Shown here piece after piece: positions 35,785-45,073 of a stretch of 64,000 nt of DNA (positions within the stretch are counted from its first letter, which is position 1; every line of letters begins with the position of its first letter). The DNA lies in the NCBI RefSeq assembly GCF_002836515.1, contig NZ_PJBC01000003.1, positions 372,001-436,000 of the forward strand, in the 5' to 3' direction. A program made the position numbers and the translations under genes. The notes beneath the pieces were generated by a model. It ran no database searches. It saw only the letters and a program-made list of their open reading frames with translations, and was not told the DNA's origin. This stretch comes from Pseudomonas sp. Choline-02u-1. GTDB taxonomy: Bacteria; Pseudomonadota; Gammaproteobacteria; Pseudomonadales; Pseudomonadaceae.

Positions 35785-37224
35785 ATGACCAATCTCTTGC
35801 TCTACCAACGTATTGCTCAGCAACTGGCCGAAGACATCCGCCGTGGTGTCTATCAACCGGGGGAGCGCGTGCCTTCGGTGCGCAAGATGAGTTCGCAGCT
35901 CAACGTCAGCCATGCGACGGTGTTGCAGGCGTATGCCAATCTCGAAGACCAGGGCCTGATCCGCGCCCGTCCGCAATCGGGTTATTACGTGCACCAGACC
36001 CCCGCGCTCACCGCGCCGACCCCGGACATCGCCCGGGTCGAGCGGCCGGGGCTGGTCACGCGCAGCAGCATCATTCAACAGGTACTGGTCGAGTCCCGCC
36101 GCGAGGGCGTGTTTCCCCTGGGCGCTGCGGTGCCGAGTGTCGATTATTTGCCGGTGCGCGCGCTGCATCAGCAATTGGCCAAGGTCACCCGGTTTCACAG
36201 CCCTCGGGCGTTCAGCTACATGTTCAGCCCCGGTTTCGAACCGCTGCGTCGGCAAGTCGCGATCCGCATGCGTGACGCCGGCGTGGTGGTCGATCCATCG
36301 GAAGTGGTCATCACCCACGGCTGTGTCGATGCCTTGCAGATGTCATTGCGCGTGCTGACCCGGCCGGGGGATCTGATCGCGGCCGAATCACCGACCTATT
36401 ACGGGCTGCTGCAACTGGCCGATCTGCTCGGGCTGAAAGTCATCGAAATTCCCAGCGACCCCGCCACCGGCATGAGCCTGGAGGCCTTGCAACTGGCCGC
36501 CAACCAATGGTCGATCAAGGCGCTGGTGCTGACCACGCGCCTGAGCAATCCCCTCGGCGGAACCATGCCGGAAGAGCGACAGAAACAGTTGCTGCGCCTG
36601 GCCTCGGATTTCGATATTCAGATCGTCGAAGACGATATCTACGGCGAACTGATGTTCGAACAGGGCCGCACCAAGGCGCTGAAAGCTTACGATCGACTGG
36701 ATCGGGTGATCTACTGCTCGAGCTTCTCCAAAACCTTGTCGCCAGGTGTGCGCATCGGCTGGATGATCGCTGGCAAGTACCAGCAGGAAATCCAGCGCCT
36801 GCAGACTTTCAGTACCCATTCGGCATGCAGCGTCACGCAGATGGCGATCGCCGCCTATCTGGAAAACGGCGGTTATGACCGGCATTTACGCTACATCCGT
36901 CAGGAATACCGAAAAAACCTCAGCGCGTTCCAGCTGGCGGTGCAGCAGCATTTCCCCGAGGGCACGCAAATGTCCCGGCCCACGGGCGGTTTCATCCTTT
37001 GGGTGAGCTTGCCGGGGCGGGTCAACACCCAGGAATTGCATGTTCGCGCGCTGCAACAAGGCATCAGTATCGCGCCGGGGCTGATCTTCAGTAACACCGA
37101 GCAGTTCAACCACTGTATCCGCCTCAATTGCGGCATTCCGTGGAACCGCGAGGCGGAGAGGGCACTGATGACGCTGGGTCTGTTGGCGACCCAATTGTGT
37201 CAGGAAACCGCTGGCGGATTCTGA
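35785..37224 (+). CDS. MocR/GntR-type PLP-dependent regulator
   Basis: A fusion of a GntR winged helix (residues 1-75: YQRIAQQLAEDIRRGVYQPGERVPSVRKMSSQLNVSHATV) and a fold-type I aminotransferase domain (about residues 95-479), 479 residues in total. The PLP lysine is in SSFSKTLSPGVRIGW, preceded by EDDIYGEL with the pyridoxal-pairing Asp. Such proteins sense amino acids or PLP. No obvious partner enzyme is adjacent, so it may control itself and distant genes. Confidence 0.9.
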   Translation: MTNLLLYQRIAQQLAEDIRRGVYQPGERVPSVRKMSSQLNVSHATVLQAYANLEDQGLIRARPQSGYYVHQTPALTAPTPDIARVERPGLVTRSSIIQQVLVESRREGVFPLGAAVPSVDYLPVRALHQQLAKVTRFHSPRAFSYMFSPGFEPLRRQVAIRMRDAGVVVDPSEVVITHGCVDALQMSLRVLTRPGDLIAAESPTYYGLLQLADLLGLKVIEIPSDPATGMSLEALQLAANQWSIKALVLTTRLSNPLGGTMPEERQKQLLRLASDFDIQIVEDDIYGELMFEQGRTKALKAYDRLDRVIYCSSFSKTLSPGVRIGWMIAGKYQQEIQRLQTFSTHSACSVTQMAIAAYLENGGYDRHLRYIRQEYRKNLSAFQLAVQQHFPEGTQMSRPTGGFILWVSLPGRVNTQELHVRALQQGISIAPGLIFSNTEQFNHCIRLNCGIPWNREAERALMTLGLLATQLCQETAGGF

Positions 37225-37302
37225 ACGAGTGGGCAGGTGAGGCTTGTCATGTGACGCACAACAGGCGAGCATGTGGCCCTCTGCCGTCAGTTCGTTGGGT
37301 CC

Positions 37303-37776
37303 ATGAAAGCGATTGTTCCTGCCGCGTGGGTATTGCTGGGTTTGCTGATGACCGGTCAGGCGCCGGGTGTCATGGCGGCCGCAGCCCAGGAAAAACCGGC
37401 AGCGACGAGTACAACGAAGCAGGCCGTGAAAACTGCGGCTCCAGCAAAAAAAAATCAGGCCAAAAAAAACGCCACGGTGAAGAAGCGCCGCCCGGTTGCC
37501 TCGAAATCGAAATCAGCCAGCGAAGTGGCGAGGACCAAATTGCCGCCGGCAAAACTCGATCTCAGCCTGCCCAAGGACATGGTTGAAGAGTTGAAGCCCA
37601 AGGGTACCGTGGAGCTGCCCAAACGCGAGGCGATCCTGCCGCAGATGTTTGGTGAGAAAGACAGCGGCTTCCAGCTCAACGGCCGTTTGCTCAGCAATGA
37701 AATGCAGTTGCAACTGCGCAATGAAGCGCGACGCGATGTGGAAGGCGCGGCACTGGATTTTGAATTCAAACAGTAG
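37303..37776 (+). CDS. Exported Lys/Ala-rich hypothetical protein
   Basis: A 157-residue protein with a signal peptide (MKAIVPAAWVLLGLLMTGQAPGVMA, cleavage near residue 26). The next 40 residues are Lys/Ala/Thr-rich and look disordered. The C-terminal half (LDLSLPKDMVEELKP, GEKDSGFQLNGRLLSNEMQ) is more ordered and typical of a conserved Pseudomonas family with no function. The start is taken as ATG 37303; the GTG at 37273 would spoil the signal peptide. Confidence 0.72.
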   Translation: MKAIVPAAWVLLGLLMTGQAPGVMAAAAQEKPAATSTTKQAVKTAAPAKKNQAKKNATVKKRRPVASKSKSASEVARTKLPPAKLDLSLPKDMVEELKPKGTVELPKREAILPQMFGEKDSGFQLNGRLLSNEMQLQLRNEARRDVEGAALDFEFKQ

Positions 37777-37939
37777 GCCCCGGCCATCTGCAATGTGCAG
37801 ACCAGACGCTTCGTCGGAGACTGCCCGGTCATTTTTACTTATCGTTGAAAACCCGCTTGCAGCAATTTGAAACAGTCGTTTTAGCGGTTACTCTGTTCCC
37901 GTCTCTTTACACATCGCCCGTTGCGAGGATCTGTACGTC

Positions 37940-38194
37940 ATGAAATGCCGTGAAGGCTGTGGCGCTTGCTGCATTGCCCCCTCCATCAGTTCGCCGATCC
38001 CTGGCATGCCCGATGGCAAACCCGCCGGCGAACGTTGCGTGCAGCTGTCAGTCGATAACCTGTGCAGCATTTTCGGCCGCCCGGAGCGTCCGCCTGTTTG
38101 CTCGGGGTTCGCTGCGGATGTCGAGGTTTGCGGCAGCAGTTCGCAAGAAGCGATCAGATTGATCGGCTGGTGGGAGCAGATGACGGCGGCGTGA
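37940..38194 (+). CDS. YkgJ-family cysteine cluster protein
   Basis: An 84-residue protein whose N-terminus CREGCGACC, with later Cys in GERCVQLSVDNLCSIF and RPPVCSGF, matches the YkgJ/CxxCxxCC zinc or iron-sulfur binding family. No function is established. GCGAGGATC precedes the start. Confidence 0.85.
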   Translation: MKCREGCGACCIAPSISSPIPGMPDGKPAGERCVQLSVDNLCSIFGRPERPPVCSGFAADVEVCGSSSQEAIRLIGWWEQMTAA

Positions 38195-38234
38195 TGTGTT
38201 CACGAACGGAACTTCAACAATAAGGAATAAAACT

Positions 38235-38840
38235 ATGGGTTCGCTGCACCGTATCGCTGTGTTGTGTGGTTTGACCGCTGTGCTGGCCACGTCCATCGCT
38301 CACGCTGAGGGCTGGAAAGTCGCCAAGGAACAGGATGGCATCAAGGTCTCGCTGGCCGAAGTGCCGGGTTCGGACTACAAGTCCTACCAGGGCGTCGCGC
38401 TGATGAAGACCACCATCGCCAAATTGCGCGCCTTGCAGGAAGACGTCTCCGGCGCCTGCGCGTGGATCCACGAGTGCAAGAGCCAGAAACTGCTCAAGCA
38501 CGAAGGCGATCTGAGCTGGACCTATTCGCAATTCAACACGCCATGGCCGGTGACCCCGCGTGATTCGGTGTTGAAGATCACCACCGTTGAAGGCGCCGAT
38601 GGCAGCCTGACCCGTAACCTTGAAGGCGTGCCGACCTATCTGCCGGAAGAGAAAGGCTTCGTACGGGTTCAGCAGGTCAAAGGCTTCTGGAAGTTCGTGC
38701 CTAAAGGAGATCAGGTTGAAGTGACGTACCAAGTGCACACCGAGCCTGGCGGCAGCGTGCCAGCCATGGTTGCCAACAAGTTCGTGGTCGATGCGCCATT
38801 CAATACCCTGAAAGCACTCAAAGAGCGCGCCGAGAAATAA
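38235..38840 (+). CDS. START-domain lipid-binding-like protein, exported
   Basis: A 201-residue periplasmic protein with a signal peptide (cleavage after AHA, near residue 24). The mature part is START-like: GWKVAKEQDGIKVSLAEVPGSDYKSYQGV, HECKSQKLLKHEG, PWPVTPRDSVLK and a C-terminal long helix. ATG 38235 follows AAGGAATAA. START domains bind lipids or hydrophobic ligands; the ligand here is unknown. Confidence 0.85.
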   Translation: MGSLHRIAVLCGLTAVLATSIAHAEGWKVAKEQDGIKVSLAEVPGSDYKSYQGVALMKTTIAKLRALQEDVSGACAWIHECKSQKLLKHEGDLSWTYSQFNTPWPVTPRDSVLKITTVEGADGSLTRNLEGVPTYLPEEKGFVRVQQVKGFWKFVPKGDQVEVTYQVHTEPGGSVPAMVANKFVVDAPFNTLKALKERAEK

Positions 38841-38856
38841 TCTCCGCGCTGTAAGC

Positions 38857-38890
38857 AAAACGCCCCGACCGGTTCGGGGCGTTTTGTTTT
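38857..38890 (+). terminator. Terminator of the START-like gene
   Basis: Stem AAAACGCCCCGA / TCGGGGCGTTTT with ACCGGT loop, then TGTTTTG. The remaining about 260 bp before the LTA-synthase gene holds no ORF I can support. Confidence 0.85.
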
Positions 38891-39153
38891 GTCTCTAAAT
38901 TGTATTTCCAGATATGCGTTGCACGAAATTTTCACAAAGTCTCCAAGACAATTCGCCCGCACTTGTTGCCTGCCACAGCGCTGCCAGCCTGTTAACGAAA
39001 GTCTCGAAGAGCAGGTGAGTAATCAATGGCAATGGTGTGAACGATCGTGCAACATTTGCGCACCGCGCACGCCCCGGGGTCTGGAATGACCAATAGAGGG
39101 CCTGGCGCCGCTGTATTTTTGCAACTTCAACTTCCAATGGGTCCTAAAACGAC

Positions 39154-41247
39154 ATGGCAAACCCGGACGCCCTGAATCAGCAGCGATCATCTGCTCGCCT
39201 GCTGCAACCAACCGTCAAATCGCATCTGGCCTACACGCTGCTGTGCGCACTGGTCATGATGGTCATGTTTTCCGCGCTGCGCCTCGCGCTGCTGGTCTAC
39301 AACCGCGAGATGATCCTCGATACCCCGGCCGCGACCTTTCTTGAGGCGTTCATTAACGGTCTGCGTTTCGACCTGCGCCTGGTGGTGTACCTGTGCATTC
39401 CGCTGGTGCTGGCACTGTTCAGCGCCCGGGCCATGGCTGCGCGCGGCTTCTTCCGCCTGTGGCTGACCGTCGCGTCGAGCATCGCGCTGTTCCTCGGCCT
39501 GATGGAAATGGACTTCTACCGCGAGTTTCACCAGCGCCTCAATGGTCTGGTGTTCCAGTACGTGAAGGAAGACCCGAAAACCGTGATGAGCATGCTCTGG
39601 TACGGTTTTCCGGTGGTTCGCTACCTGCTGGCGTGGGTCATCGGCACAGTCATTCTGACCCTGGCGTTCAAAGGCGCCGACCGCGCGACCCGCCCGCGTG
39701 GGCCGTTCAGCGGCGGCAGCGTCAGCTCCCGCCAGGTTGCGCCGTGGTACACGCGTCTGGCGGTATTCGTGGTCTGCCTGCTGATCTGCGTGGTCGCCGC
39801 TCGTGGCACCTTGCGCCAGGGTCCGCCGATGCGTTGGGGCGACGTCTACACCACCGATTCCAACTTCGCCAACCAGCTCGGCCTCAACGGCACGCTGTCG
39901 CTGATCGCTGCCGCCAAGGCGCGCATGGGCGAGGACCGCGACAACATCTGGAAAGCCACTTTGCCGCAAGAGCAGGCCCAGCAGATGGTGCGCGACATGC
40001 TGCTGATGCCGGACGACAAACTGGTCGATGCCGACATCGCTGCCGTACGCCGTGATTACATGCCGCCTGCCGACAAGACACTGCCTATCAAGAACGTCGT
40101 CGTGATCCTGATGGAAAGCATGGCCGGGCACTCGGTCGGTGCGCTGGGTGCGCCGGGCAACATCACCCCGTACCTGGACAAGCTGTCGAAGGAAGGTCTG
40201 CTGTTCGACCGCTTCTTCTCCAACGGCACCCACACGCATCAGGGCATGTTCGCGACCATGGCCTGTTTCCCCAATCTGCCAGGTTTTGAATACCTGATGC
40301 AGACCCCGGAAGGCAGCCACAAACTGTCCGGCCTGCCGCAGTTGCTCAGCGCCCGCGACTATGACGACGTCTACGTCTATAACGGCGATTTTGCCTGGGA
40401 CAACCAGTCCGGCTTCTTCAGCAACCAGGGCATGACCAACTTCGTTGGCCGCAACGATTTCGTCAATCCGGTGTTCTCCGATCCGACCTGGGGCGTTTCC
40501 GACCAGGACATGTTCGATCGTGGCTTGCAGGAGCTCAAGGCACGAGAAAACGGCAAGCCGTTCTACGCGCTGCTGCAGACCCTGTCCAACCACACGCCGT
40601 ACGCCTTGCCGACGCCGTTGCCGGTCGAGCGAGTGACTGATCGTGGCAGCCTCAATGAACACCTGACCGCGATGCGCTACTCCGACTGGGCGCTGGGCCA
40701 GTTCTTCGAGAAGGCGCGCAAAGAGAAGTACTTCAACGAAACCCTGTTCGTCATCGTTGGCGACCATGGCTTCGGTAACGAGCGCCAGATCACCGAAATG
40801 GACCTGGGTCGCTTCAACGTGCCGATGCTGATGATCGCCCCGGGCATTCAGCAGAAGTTCGGTACTCGCGACCACACCGTGGGTACGCAGATCGACATCG
40901 TGCCGACCATCATGGGCCGTCTCGGTGGGGAAGTGCGTCATCAGTGCTGGGGCCGCGACCTGCTCAACCTGCCGCAGGGCGATACCGGTTTCGGTGTGAT
41001 CAAGCCATCGGGCAGCGAGCAGACCACTGCCATCGTCACCGCCGACCAGATTCTGGTACTGCCACGTGACAAGGACATGGGCCCGAAAATCTGGCAATAC
41101 CAACTGGGTGCCAATCCGCACGCCGAAGTGGTGCCAAACGCGCCGCGTACTGCCGAACTTAAACTCAAGCTCGAGGCGTTTTTGCAAACCGCGACCAAGA
41201 GCCTGCTGGATAACACCGCCGGTGTCATTCACGGCAAACCGGACTGA
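39154..41247 (+). CDS. LTA-synthase-family sulfatase/phosphoglycerol transferase
   Basis: A 697-residue inner-membrane enzyme. About five hydrophobic segments occupy residues 20-220, followed by a periplasmic alkaline-phosphatase-fold domain. Active-site features are VVVILMESMAGHSVG, the nucleophile threonine in SNGTHTHQGMFATMACFPNLPG, and VIVGDHGFGNE. Related proteins transfer phosphoglycerol to glucans or lipids, or phosphoethanolamine. In Gram-negatives the acceptor is often periplasmic glucan (OpgB-like). Acceptor here is not known. Confidence 0.88.
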   Translation: MANPDALNQQRSSARLLQPTVKSHLAYTLLCALVMMVMFSALRLALLVYNREMILDTPAATFLEAFINGLRFDLRLVVYLCIPLVLALFSARAMAARGFFRLWLTVASSIALFLGLMEMDFYREFHQRLNGLVFQYVKEDPKTVMSMLWYGFPVVRYLLAWVIGTVILTLAFKGADRATRPRGPFSGGSVSSRQVAPWYTRLAVFVVCLLICVVAARGTLRQGPPMRWGDVYTTDSNFANQLGLNGTLSLIAAAKARMGEDRDNIWKATLPQEQAQQMVRDMLLMPDDKLVDADIAAVRRDYMPPADKTLPIKNVVVILMESMAGHSVGALGAPGNITPYLDKLSKEGLLFDRFFSNGTHTHQGMFATMACFPNLPGFEYLMQTPEGSHKLSGLPQLLSARDYDDVYVYNGDFAWDNQSGFFSNQGMTNFVGRNDFVNPVFSDPTWGVSDQDMFDRGLQELKARENGKPFYALLQTLSNHTPYALPTPLPVERVTDRGSLNEHLTAMRYSDWALGQFFEKARKEKYFNETLFVIVGDHGFGNERQITEMDLGRFNVPMLMIAPGIQQKFGTRDHTVGTQIDIVPTIMGRLGGEVRHQCWGRDLLNLPQGDTGFGVIKPSGSEQTTAIVTADQILVLPRDKDMGPKIWQYQLGANPHAEVVPNAPRTAELKLKLEAFLQTATKSLLDNTAGVIHGKPD

Positions 41248-41270
41248 TGACTGGTTAAAGTCCGTGCAAT

Positions 41271-41306
41271 AAAAAAGAGGCCCTTGAAAAAGGGCCTCTT
41301 TTTTTA
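41271..41306 (+). terminator. Bidirectional terminator
   Basis: Stem AAAAGAGGCCCTT / AAGGGCCTCTTTT with GAAA loop and T run on both strands; serves the LTA-synthase-family gene and the convergent DUF3309 gene. Confidence 0.9.
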
Positions 41307-41319
41307 CAGCTTCAAATCG

Positions 41320-41472
41320 TCATATCTTGCCGAGTAACAACAGCACCAGCAGCACGACCAACACCACGCCGATAATGCCCGACGGGCCATAACCCCAACT
41401 TCTGGAGTGCGGGAAGACCGGCAGACCACCGATCAGCAACAGGATCAGGATGATGATTAGAATTGTGCCCAT
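41320..41472 (-). CDS. DUF3309-family small membrane protein
   Basis: Fifty codons from ATG at 41472, preceded by AAGGA. The protein starts MGTILIIILILLLIGGLPVF, has a short polar turn PHSRSWGYGPSG, and a second hydrophobic stretch ending LLLLGKI. The two-helix hairpin with a central W-G-Y-G-P-S-G is diagnostic of DUF3309, a small stress-associated family. The 330 bp upstream contains only a half copy of repeat family B and AT-rich sequence. Confidence 0.85.
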   Translation of the reverse strand: MGTILIIILILLLIGGLPVFPHSRSWGYGPSGIIGVVLVVLLVLLLLGKI

Positions 41473-41637
41473 GGGTGATTTCCTTGTTCAGAGTCTGGAA
41501 GAGTCTTGATGATCAGTGGGCAGCTGGAGAGCAACTAAATTCCAGCCGGCTTACATGTTCCGACTTGTGCCGATGAAAAAAAATTCAATGTTTTTTTAAT
41601 GTATTTGGATTGCTCTGTTATTTCCTTTAAAGCAACA

Positions 41638-41670
41638 GATCGCAGCCTCGTTGCACTCGTCAGCTCCTAC
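41638..41670. repeat. Repeat family B, single arm
   Basis: GATCGCAGCCTCGTTGCACTCGTCAGCTCCTAC without the second arm; a remnant of the same variant as at 35491-35589. Confidence 0.8.
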
Positions 41671-41802
41671 AGGATCGGGTTGCGAAGTTTCCGGGGGCAG
41701 CAATCTTTTGATCCTCCATTCAGCAACTGGATGGAGCGTGGGTGGCGGTGGAACCTTCGCTACACTCGGCGCATCTTTCCCGGAACAACAAGGCTGTCCG
41801 CT

Positions 41803-42618
41803 ATGCAAAATCGCATGATGATCACTGGTGCAGGCTCCGGCCTGGGTCGCGAAATCGCGCTGCGCTGGGCTCGTGAAGGCTGGCGGCTGGCCTTGTCCGA
41901 TGTCAGTGAGCCTGGCCTGCAGGAAACCCTGAAACTGGTGCGCGAGGCGGGCGGTGACGGTTTCATCCAGCGCTGCGACGTGCGCGATTACAGCCAGCTC
42001 ACCGCCTTCGCCCAAGCCTGCGAAGAGAAGCTCGGCGGCATCGACATCATCGTCAACAATGCCGGCGTCGCCTCGGGCGGGTTCTTCAGCGAACTCTCCC
42101 TGGAAGACTGGGACTGGCAGATCGCGATCAACCTGATGGGCGTGGTCAAAGGTTGCAAGGCGTTCCTGCCGCTGCTGGAACAGAGCAAAGGCAAGATCAT
42201 CAACATCGCTTCCATGGCCGCGCTGATGCAAGGCCCGGCGATGAGCAACTACAACGTGGCCAAGGCCGGCGTGGTGGCGTTGTCGGAAAGTCTGCTGATT
42301 GAACTGGCGCAGCAGGAAGTGGCGGTGCATGTGGTTTGCCCATCGTTCTTCCAGACCAACTTGCTCGATTCTTTTCGTGGCCCGACGCCGGCAATGAAAG
42401 CCCAGGTCGGCAAGTTGCTGGAAAGTTCGCCGATCAGTGCAGCCGACATCGCTGACTACATCTATCAGCAGGTCGCTGCTGGCGAGTTCATGATTCTGCC
42501 GCACGAACAAGGGCGTATGGCCTGGGCGCTCAAACAGAAGAATCCGCAATTGCTCTATAACGAGATGACTTCAATGGCCGAGAAAATGCGCGCCAAGGCC
42601 AAACAAAACAACGCTTGA
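41803..42618 (+). CDS. SDR-family oxidoreductase
   Basis: Classical short-chain dehydrogenase of 271 residues: TGAGSGLGREI near residues 8-18, NNAG, the serine in NIASMAAL, and YNVAKAG with the Tyr/Lys pair. The start is ATG 41803; the long upstream frame covers the repeat remnant. The extended C-terminus (LLYNEMTSMAEKMRAKAKQ) is usual for its subgroup. Substrate unknown. Confidence 0.88.
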   Translation: MQNRMMITGAGSGLGREIALRWAREGWRLALSDVSEPGLQETLKLVREAGGDGFIQRCDVRDYSQLTAFAQACEEKLGGIDIIVNNAGVASGGFFSELSLEDWDWQIAINLMGVVKGCKAFLPLLEQSKGKIINIASMAALMQGPAMSNYNVAKAGVVALSESLLIELAQQEVAVHVVCPSFFQTNLLDSFRGPTPAMKAQVGKLLESSPISAADIADYIYQQVAAGEFMILPHEQGRMAWALKQKNPQLLYNEMTSMAEKMRAKAKQNNA

Positions 42619-42681
42619 TCTTGTTCGCTGCCTGCCGCGTCGTTAGGGTGGCCGCCATGGTCACCCTGTCGAGACGCGTTC

Positions 42682-43014
42682 ATGCTCAATTACCTGTGGT
42701 TCTTTCTGGCGGCGCTGTTTGAAATCGCCGGCTGTTTTGCTTTCTACCTGTGGCTGCGCCAGGGCAAGAGTGCGTTGTGGGTGATTCCCGCGTTGCTCAG
42801 CCTGACCGTGTTCGCGCTGCTGCTGACCCGTGTCGAAGCGGCCTACGCCGGGCGCGCCTACGCGGCGTACGGCGGAATCTACATCGTTGCTTCGATTGGC
42901 TGGCTGGCGCTGATTGAACGGGTGCGCCCACTGGGCTCGGACTGGATCGGCATGGCGCTGTGCGTGGTCGGTGCCAGTGTGATTCTGTTCGGGCCGCGCT
43001 TTTCCACCGGTTGA
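42682..43014 (+). CDS. YnfA/UPF0060 membrane protein
   Basis: A 110-residue protein with four hydrophobic helices and the family pattern [48 protein letters not shown] and [23 protein letters not shown]0060 proteins are small-multidrug-resistance-like and some confer aromatic amine or dye efflux. Confidence 0.92.
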   Translation: MLNYLWFFLAALFEIAGCFAFYLWLRQGKSALWVIPALLSLTVFALLLTRVEAAYAGRAYAAYGGIYIVASIGWLALIERVRPLGSDWIGMALCVVGASVILFGPRFSTG

Positions 43015-43113
43015 TGTCTTTGTGCGAAGCGTCTGACAGCTAGAGGCGTGGGTGACTGTAGGGCAAGACTGATTTGCCCGTCACGCATTGTTAAGCCGCT
43101 GTAAGCCGCGCAT

Positions 43114-43139
43114 CTTCAGGGTTTGCCAGTCCTGAAGGA
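43114..43139 (+). promoter_or_regulatory. Hairpin covering the csrA-paralogue ribosome site
   Basis: CTTCAGG (43114-43120) pairs with CCTGAAG (43131-43137), extended by ATC/GAT across a bulge. The ribosome site AAGGA (43135-43139) is partly within the 3' arm, suggesting structure-controlled translation. Confidence 0.5.
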
Positions 43140-43147
43140 TGAATCCC

Positions 43148-43333
43148 ATGCTCGTACTCAGCCGTGTGGTCGGTGAGTTGATTTCAATCGGTGACGACAT
43201 CACGTTGCGTGTTCTGTCGGTCAATGGTTCCAGCGTTCGCTTCGGCGTCGAGGCGCCGAAGCAAGTCCATGTGCACCGCGCCGAGGTCTACGACCGGATC
43301 AAGCGCAAGGAGGCCGCAGCGAAGGCTGGCTGA
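43148..43333 (+). CDS. csrA: CsrA/RsmA-family translational regulator (RsmI-like)
   Basis: A 61-residue RNA-binding protein. It opens [17 protein letters not shown] and has the conserved [16 protein letters not shown] block; Arg of VHR (position 44 equivalent) and the N-terminal L4/R6 contacts are kept. It is more divergent than RsmA/RsmE and sits beside a UPF0270 gene, as reported for the third paralogue RsmI in P. putida. Start ATG 43148 has AAGGA eight bases upstream; ATG 43139 overlaps that site. It likely competes for small RNAs with the other Rsm proteins. Confidence 0.88.
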   Translation: MLVLSRVVGELISIGDDITLRVLSVNGSSVRFGVEAPKQVHVHRAEVYDRIKRKEAAAKAG

Positions 43334-43338
43334 AGTTT

Positions 43339-43566
43339 TCAGTCGAACAGGTGCTTGGGTACGTCGTGCTTGAGCATCAACTGGCACTGTTCGCTTTCCG
43401 GATCGAACACGATCAAGGCCTGGCCTTTGGTCAATGCCTGGCGCACGCGCAGCACGCGGGTTTCCAGTGGGGTGTCATCGCCGTTATCGGTACCGTCGCG
43501 GGTGACGAAGTCCTCGATCAGGCGGGTGAGGGTGTCGACTTCAAGCGCGTCGTGGGGAATGAGCAT
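43339..43566 (-). CDS. YheU/UPF0270-family protein
   Basis: A 75-residue protein starting MLIPHDALEVDTLTRLIEDFVTRDGTD after GAGGTG; the TTG at 43581 is rejected. The N-terminal PHDALEVDTL block and later QALTKGQALIVFD identify UPF0270. No function is known. It is convergent with csrA, 5 bp between stops. Confidence 0.9.
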   Translation of the reverse strand: MLIPHDALEVDTLTRLIEDFVTRDGTDNGDDTPLETRVLRVRQALTKGQALIVFDPESEQCQLMLKHDVPKHLFD

Positions 43567-43645
43567 GGGCACCTCGGTCAAATCAATGTCGGGATGCTAC
43601 GGGGATTGGGTTTCGTCTGCCAGTTATGTATCGATAGTGCCGGCC

Positions 43646-43714
43646 CATTCGCGAGCAGGCTCGCTCCCACAGGAATCGCATTTCAAAGGTGGGAGCGAGC
43701 CTGCTCGCGAAGGC
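43646..43714. repeat. REP family A, inverted pair
   Basis: Arms TTCGCGAGCAGGCTCGCTCC and GGAGCGAGCCTGCTCGCGAA around a short AT centre, near the end of the M42 peptidase gene. Confidence 0.9.
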
Positions 43715-43735
43715 GGTTATCTGTTCACCGAAGGC

Positions 43736-44932
43736 TCAACTGTCGGAACGCTGCCCCACCAGACTGTCCACCGGCGGTACGCGGGTTTCGCTTTCCATCT
43801 GCGTGTCATGCTCGATCTGATGGCTGAAGCGATCCAGTGAAGCATTGGCTGGCGCTGCGTCGCTGGCGAATACCGGCGGGCTCAGGATGTATGCGCCGAG
43901 CAAGCGGCTGAGCGCTGCCAGGCTGTCGATGTGCGTGCGTTCGTAGCCATGCGTGGCATCGCAGCCAAAAGCGAGCAGGGCAGTGCGGATGTCGTGGCCG
44001 GCGGTGACCGCCGAGTGCGCATCGCTGAAGTAGTAGCGGAACATGTCGCGGCGGACCGGCAATTCGTGTTCGCCGGCCAGACGCAACAGATGCCGCGACA
44101 GGTGATAGTCATAAGGCCCGCCGGAATCCTGCATCGCCACGCTTACCGCGTGTTCGCTGGAGTGCTGGCCCGGTGCGACCGGTGCGATGTCGATGCCGAC
44201 AAACTCGCTGACGTCCCACGGCAATGCCGCCGCCGCGCCGCTGCCGGTTTCCTCGGTGATGGTGAACAGCGGATGACAATCGATGTTCAGTTCCTGGCCA
44301 CTGTCGACAATCGCCTTCAGTGCGGCAAGCAGCGCTGCGACGCCTGCCTTGTCATCAAGGTGGCGTGCGCTGATATGGCCGCTTTCGGTGAACTCCGGCA
44401 GTGGATCGAACGCCACCACGTCACCTACGCTGATGCCCAGCGACTCACAATCGGCCTTGGTTGTGCAGTAAGCATCCAGACGCAGCTCGATGTGATCCCA
44501 ACTGATCGGCATTTCATCGACCTGCGTGTTGAACGCATGCCCGGAGGCCATCAGCGGCAATACGCTGCCGCGAATAACGCCGGTGTCGGTAAACAGGCTG
44601 ACCCGGCTGCCCTCGGCAAAGCGGCTCGACCAGCACCCGACCGGGGCGAGGGTCAGGCGCCCGTTGTCTTTGACCGCGCGCACCGCGGCGCCGATGGTGT
44701 CCAGGTGCGCAGACACGGCGCGGTCAGGGCTGCTCTTTTTACCCTTCAACGTCGCGCGAATGGTGCCGCGCCGGGTCATTTCGAACGGAATGCCCAGCTC
44801 TTCGAGACGCTCGGCGACGTAGCGCACGATGGTATCGGTGAAACCGGTAGGGCTGGGAATGGCGAGCATTTCCAGCAGGACTTTTTGCAGGTAAGCCAGA
44901 TCCGGTTCAGGGATTTGTGTGGTCATGGTCAT
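43736..44932 (-). CDS. NAGGN-system M42-family peptidase
   Basis: A 398-residue metallo-aminopeptidase-like protein of the osmoprotectant NAGGN gene cluster. Zinc-site motifs are VSAHLDT, HLDDKAG, TITEETGSG and the late His in GCDATHGYERTH. ATG 44932 follows CAGGAG with 5-base spacing. Its role in making or recycling N-acetylglutaminylglutamine amide is unknown. It is third after asnO and ngg on the same strand, separated from ngg by a family C palindrome. Confidence 0.9.
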   Translation of the reverse strand: MTMTTQIPEPDLAYLQKVLLEMLAIPSPTGFTDTIVRYVAERLEELGIPFEMTRRGTIRATLKGKKSSPDRAVSAHLDTIGAAVRAVKDNGRLTLAPVGCWSSRFAEGSRVSLFTDTGVIRGSVLPLMASGHAFNTQVDEMPISWDHIELRLDAYCTTKADCESLGISVGDVVAFDPLPEFTESGHISARHLDDKAGVAALLAALKAIVDSGQELNIDCHPLFTITEETGSGAAAALPWDVSEFVGIDIAPVAPGQHSSEHAVSVAMQDSGGPYDYHLSRHLLRLAGEHELPVRRDMFRYYFSDAHSAVTAGHDIRTALLAFGCDATHGYERTHIDSLAALSRLLGAYILSPPVFASDAAPANASLDRFSHQIEHDTQMESETRVPPVDSLVGQRSDS

Positions 44933-44957
44933 GGAAACTCCTGAAGGGTTGAGCACT

Positions 44958-45064
44958 GATCGTTCCCACGTTCTGCGTGGGAATGCAGCCCGGGACGCTT
45001 TGCGTCCCTCAAATGGACGTGGAGCGTGCGATGAGGCGTTCCCACGCAGAGCGTGGGAACGATC
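44958..45064. repeat. Repeat family C, long palindrome
   Basis: Outer arms GATCGTTCCCACGTTCTGCG and CGCAGAGCGTGGGAACGATC. Same family as 24868-24974, with a different inner part. Confidence 0.88.
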
Positions 45065-45073
45065 AGGAAGGGT

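Noticed and set aside
39187..41232. 681-codon minus-strand frame opposite the LTA-synthase-family gene
   Set aside because: Shadow frame without recognisable domains; plus strand encodes a full-length enzyme.
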